The notes under the pieces: generated by a model
What the model saw: only the letters and a program-made list of their open reading frames with translations
Databases searched by the model: none
Told to the model about the DNA's origin: nothing
Origin: Candidatus Gallimonas intestinigallinarum
GTDB taxonomy: Bacteria > Bacillota_A > Clostridia > Christensenellales > Borkfalkiaceae
Assembly: GCA_019116405.1 (NCBI GenBank)
Contig: DXBS01000043.1
Span: 1-31,720, forward strand
Reading direction: 5' to 3'
Length of the DNA: 31,720 nucleotides
Shown: one piece after another, positions 31,157 to 31,720 of the stretch
Layout: each line of letters begins with the position of its first letter
Numbering within the stretch: position 1 is the first letter of the stretch
Translations under genes and position numbers: made by a program

Positions 31157-31720
31157 GGCGACGCCTCCCGTAGAAGAGGAGGAGCAGCAAAATAAACGCC
31201 GCTCCGATCGCGGGGATGAGCCAAAACACGTTGCCCGTCACCGCAGAGAGAATGTTGTGCGCATCGAAGTTGAAGAGGAGAAGCAGGGCGAGCAGGACGC
31301 CGTTTGCGCCCACCGACAGGAGAGCGGGCAGCCACTTGCCCGCGGAAAAGCCGTCGGCGACGAGCCGGACGGCGCCGTGGACGGGCAGCGCCGCGTAGAA
31401 CACTATCACGAATGCGAGCGCAAAGATGAACAGATAGTCGATGCGCCCAAGTACCGTCAGCCCCGCAAAGAAGTGACTCATCTTGGCAAAGGCGAACACC
31501 TGAATGACGGAGATGTCCGCAAAGACGCCGTAGAAGGTCGCAAGAAAGAAGAGCAGCACCGCCCCGCCCGCCAGGTAGCATACGGCGCCCTTCCAGGCGA
31601 GGCCCTTTTTGTAGTCAAAGCGTCCCACGAGGGGCAGCAGGAGCGCCGCGTCAAAGAACCAGGCACAGGTGCGCATCACGCCGCCCGAAAAGCCGGGAAG
31701 CCCCGCCGCGCCGACGGGCA
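31146..31720 (-). CDS. GerAB/GerKB-type spore germination permease (5' end outside window)
   Basis: The frame stays open to the window edge, so the N-terminal part is missing; about 190 residues are visible. It reads in with GAAGLPGFSGGVMRTCAWFF, then several hydrophobic segments and a final basic RRRHEN tail, as at the C-terminus of endospore germination permeases of the amino acid-polyamine-organocation (APC) superfamily. A GTG at 31679 is in frame but is internal: conserved family sequence continues before it. Its stop overlaps the start of the Ger(x)C gene by 11 bp, giving the usual B-C subunit order of a germinant receptor operon; the A subunit would lie to the right. This shows the organism has sporulation/germination genes. 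Confidence 0.9.
   Translation of the reverse strand, partial: PVGAAGLPGFSGGVMRTCAWFFDAALLLPLVGRFDYKKGLAWKGAVCYLAGGAVLLFFLATFYGVFADISVIQVFAFAKMSHFFAGLTVLGRIDYLFIFALAFVIVFYAALPVHGAVRLVADGFSAGKWLPALLSVGANGVLLALLLLFNFDAHNILSAVTGNVFWLIPAIGAAFILLLLLFYGRRRHEN

Overview
The window looks like a chromosomal stretch of an endospore-forming, Gram-positive member of the Clostridia, probably uncultured. The evidence is a GerB-type permease and a Ger(x)C protein at the right edge, lipoproteins with lipoboxes, a glutamate synthase split into single-domain genes, strong Shine-Dalgarno sequences and sigma-A type promoters. Most genes are GC-rich with a strong preference for G/C in third positions, which also creates very long antisense ORFs that are not genes. 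No tRNA, rRNA, CRISPR array, transposase or integrase was seen.

Layout. 1-2,600: the end of an AT-rich gene, a membrane-anchored XRE regulator with a zinc ribbon, an AT-rich secreted protein of unknown family behind a perfect consensus promoter, and a small membrane protein; similar GC-rich palindromes lie on both sides. 2,670-4,715 (-): a divergent EF-G-like GTPase. 5,114-10,464 (+): an operon for a domain-split glutamate synthase (glutaminase, FMN synthase with ferredoxin domain, polyferredoxin, FAD/NAD oxidoreductase, GXGXG beta-helix subunit), interrupted by an array of ~73-bp repeats. 10,544-13,066 (-): a P-type cation ATPase. 13,234-16,750 (+): serS, a DEDDh exonuclease and an rRNA m5C methyltransferase, coupled by ATGA overlaps. 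16,831-18,959 (-): a zinc phospholipase C-like protein and a UMF1-type MFS transporter. 18,960-19,562: a gene-free stretch with two copies of a 127-bp structured repeat. 19,563-23,889 (-): a hypothetical protein and a 1,184-residue acidic surface lipoprotein with a C-terminal membrane anchor. 24,122-24,867 (+): a TauE/SafE exporter split into two half-genes. 25,134-28,240 (+): Ppx/GppA, Maf and an MreB-like protein. 28,346-29,101 (+): a small lipoprotein. 29,215-29,817 (-): a protein-poor segment that looks like a large structured RNA. 29,957-31,720 (-): Ger(x)C and a 5'-truncated germination permease.

How it works together. The glutamate synthase operon can pass electrons from NAD(P)H through the FAD protein and iron-sulfur proteins to the FMN subunit, which makes glutamate from 2-oxoglutarate and ammonia released by the glutaminase subunit. 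The serS, methyltransferase and EF-G-like genes concern translation; ppx-maf-mreB concern polyphosphate/(p)ppGpp, nucleotide quality control and cell shape. The most interesting candidate is the ~600-nt RNA at 29,215-29,817: near-consensus promoter, intrinsic terminator, a dozen possible helices including long-range ones, and no substantial ORF on its strand. I could not assign it to a known large RNA family from memory.
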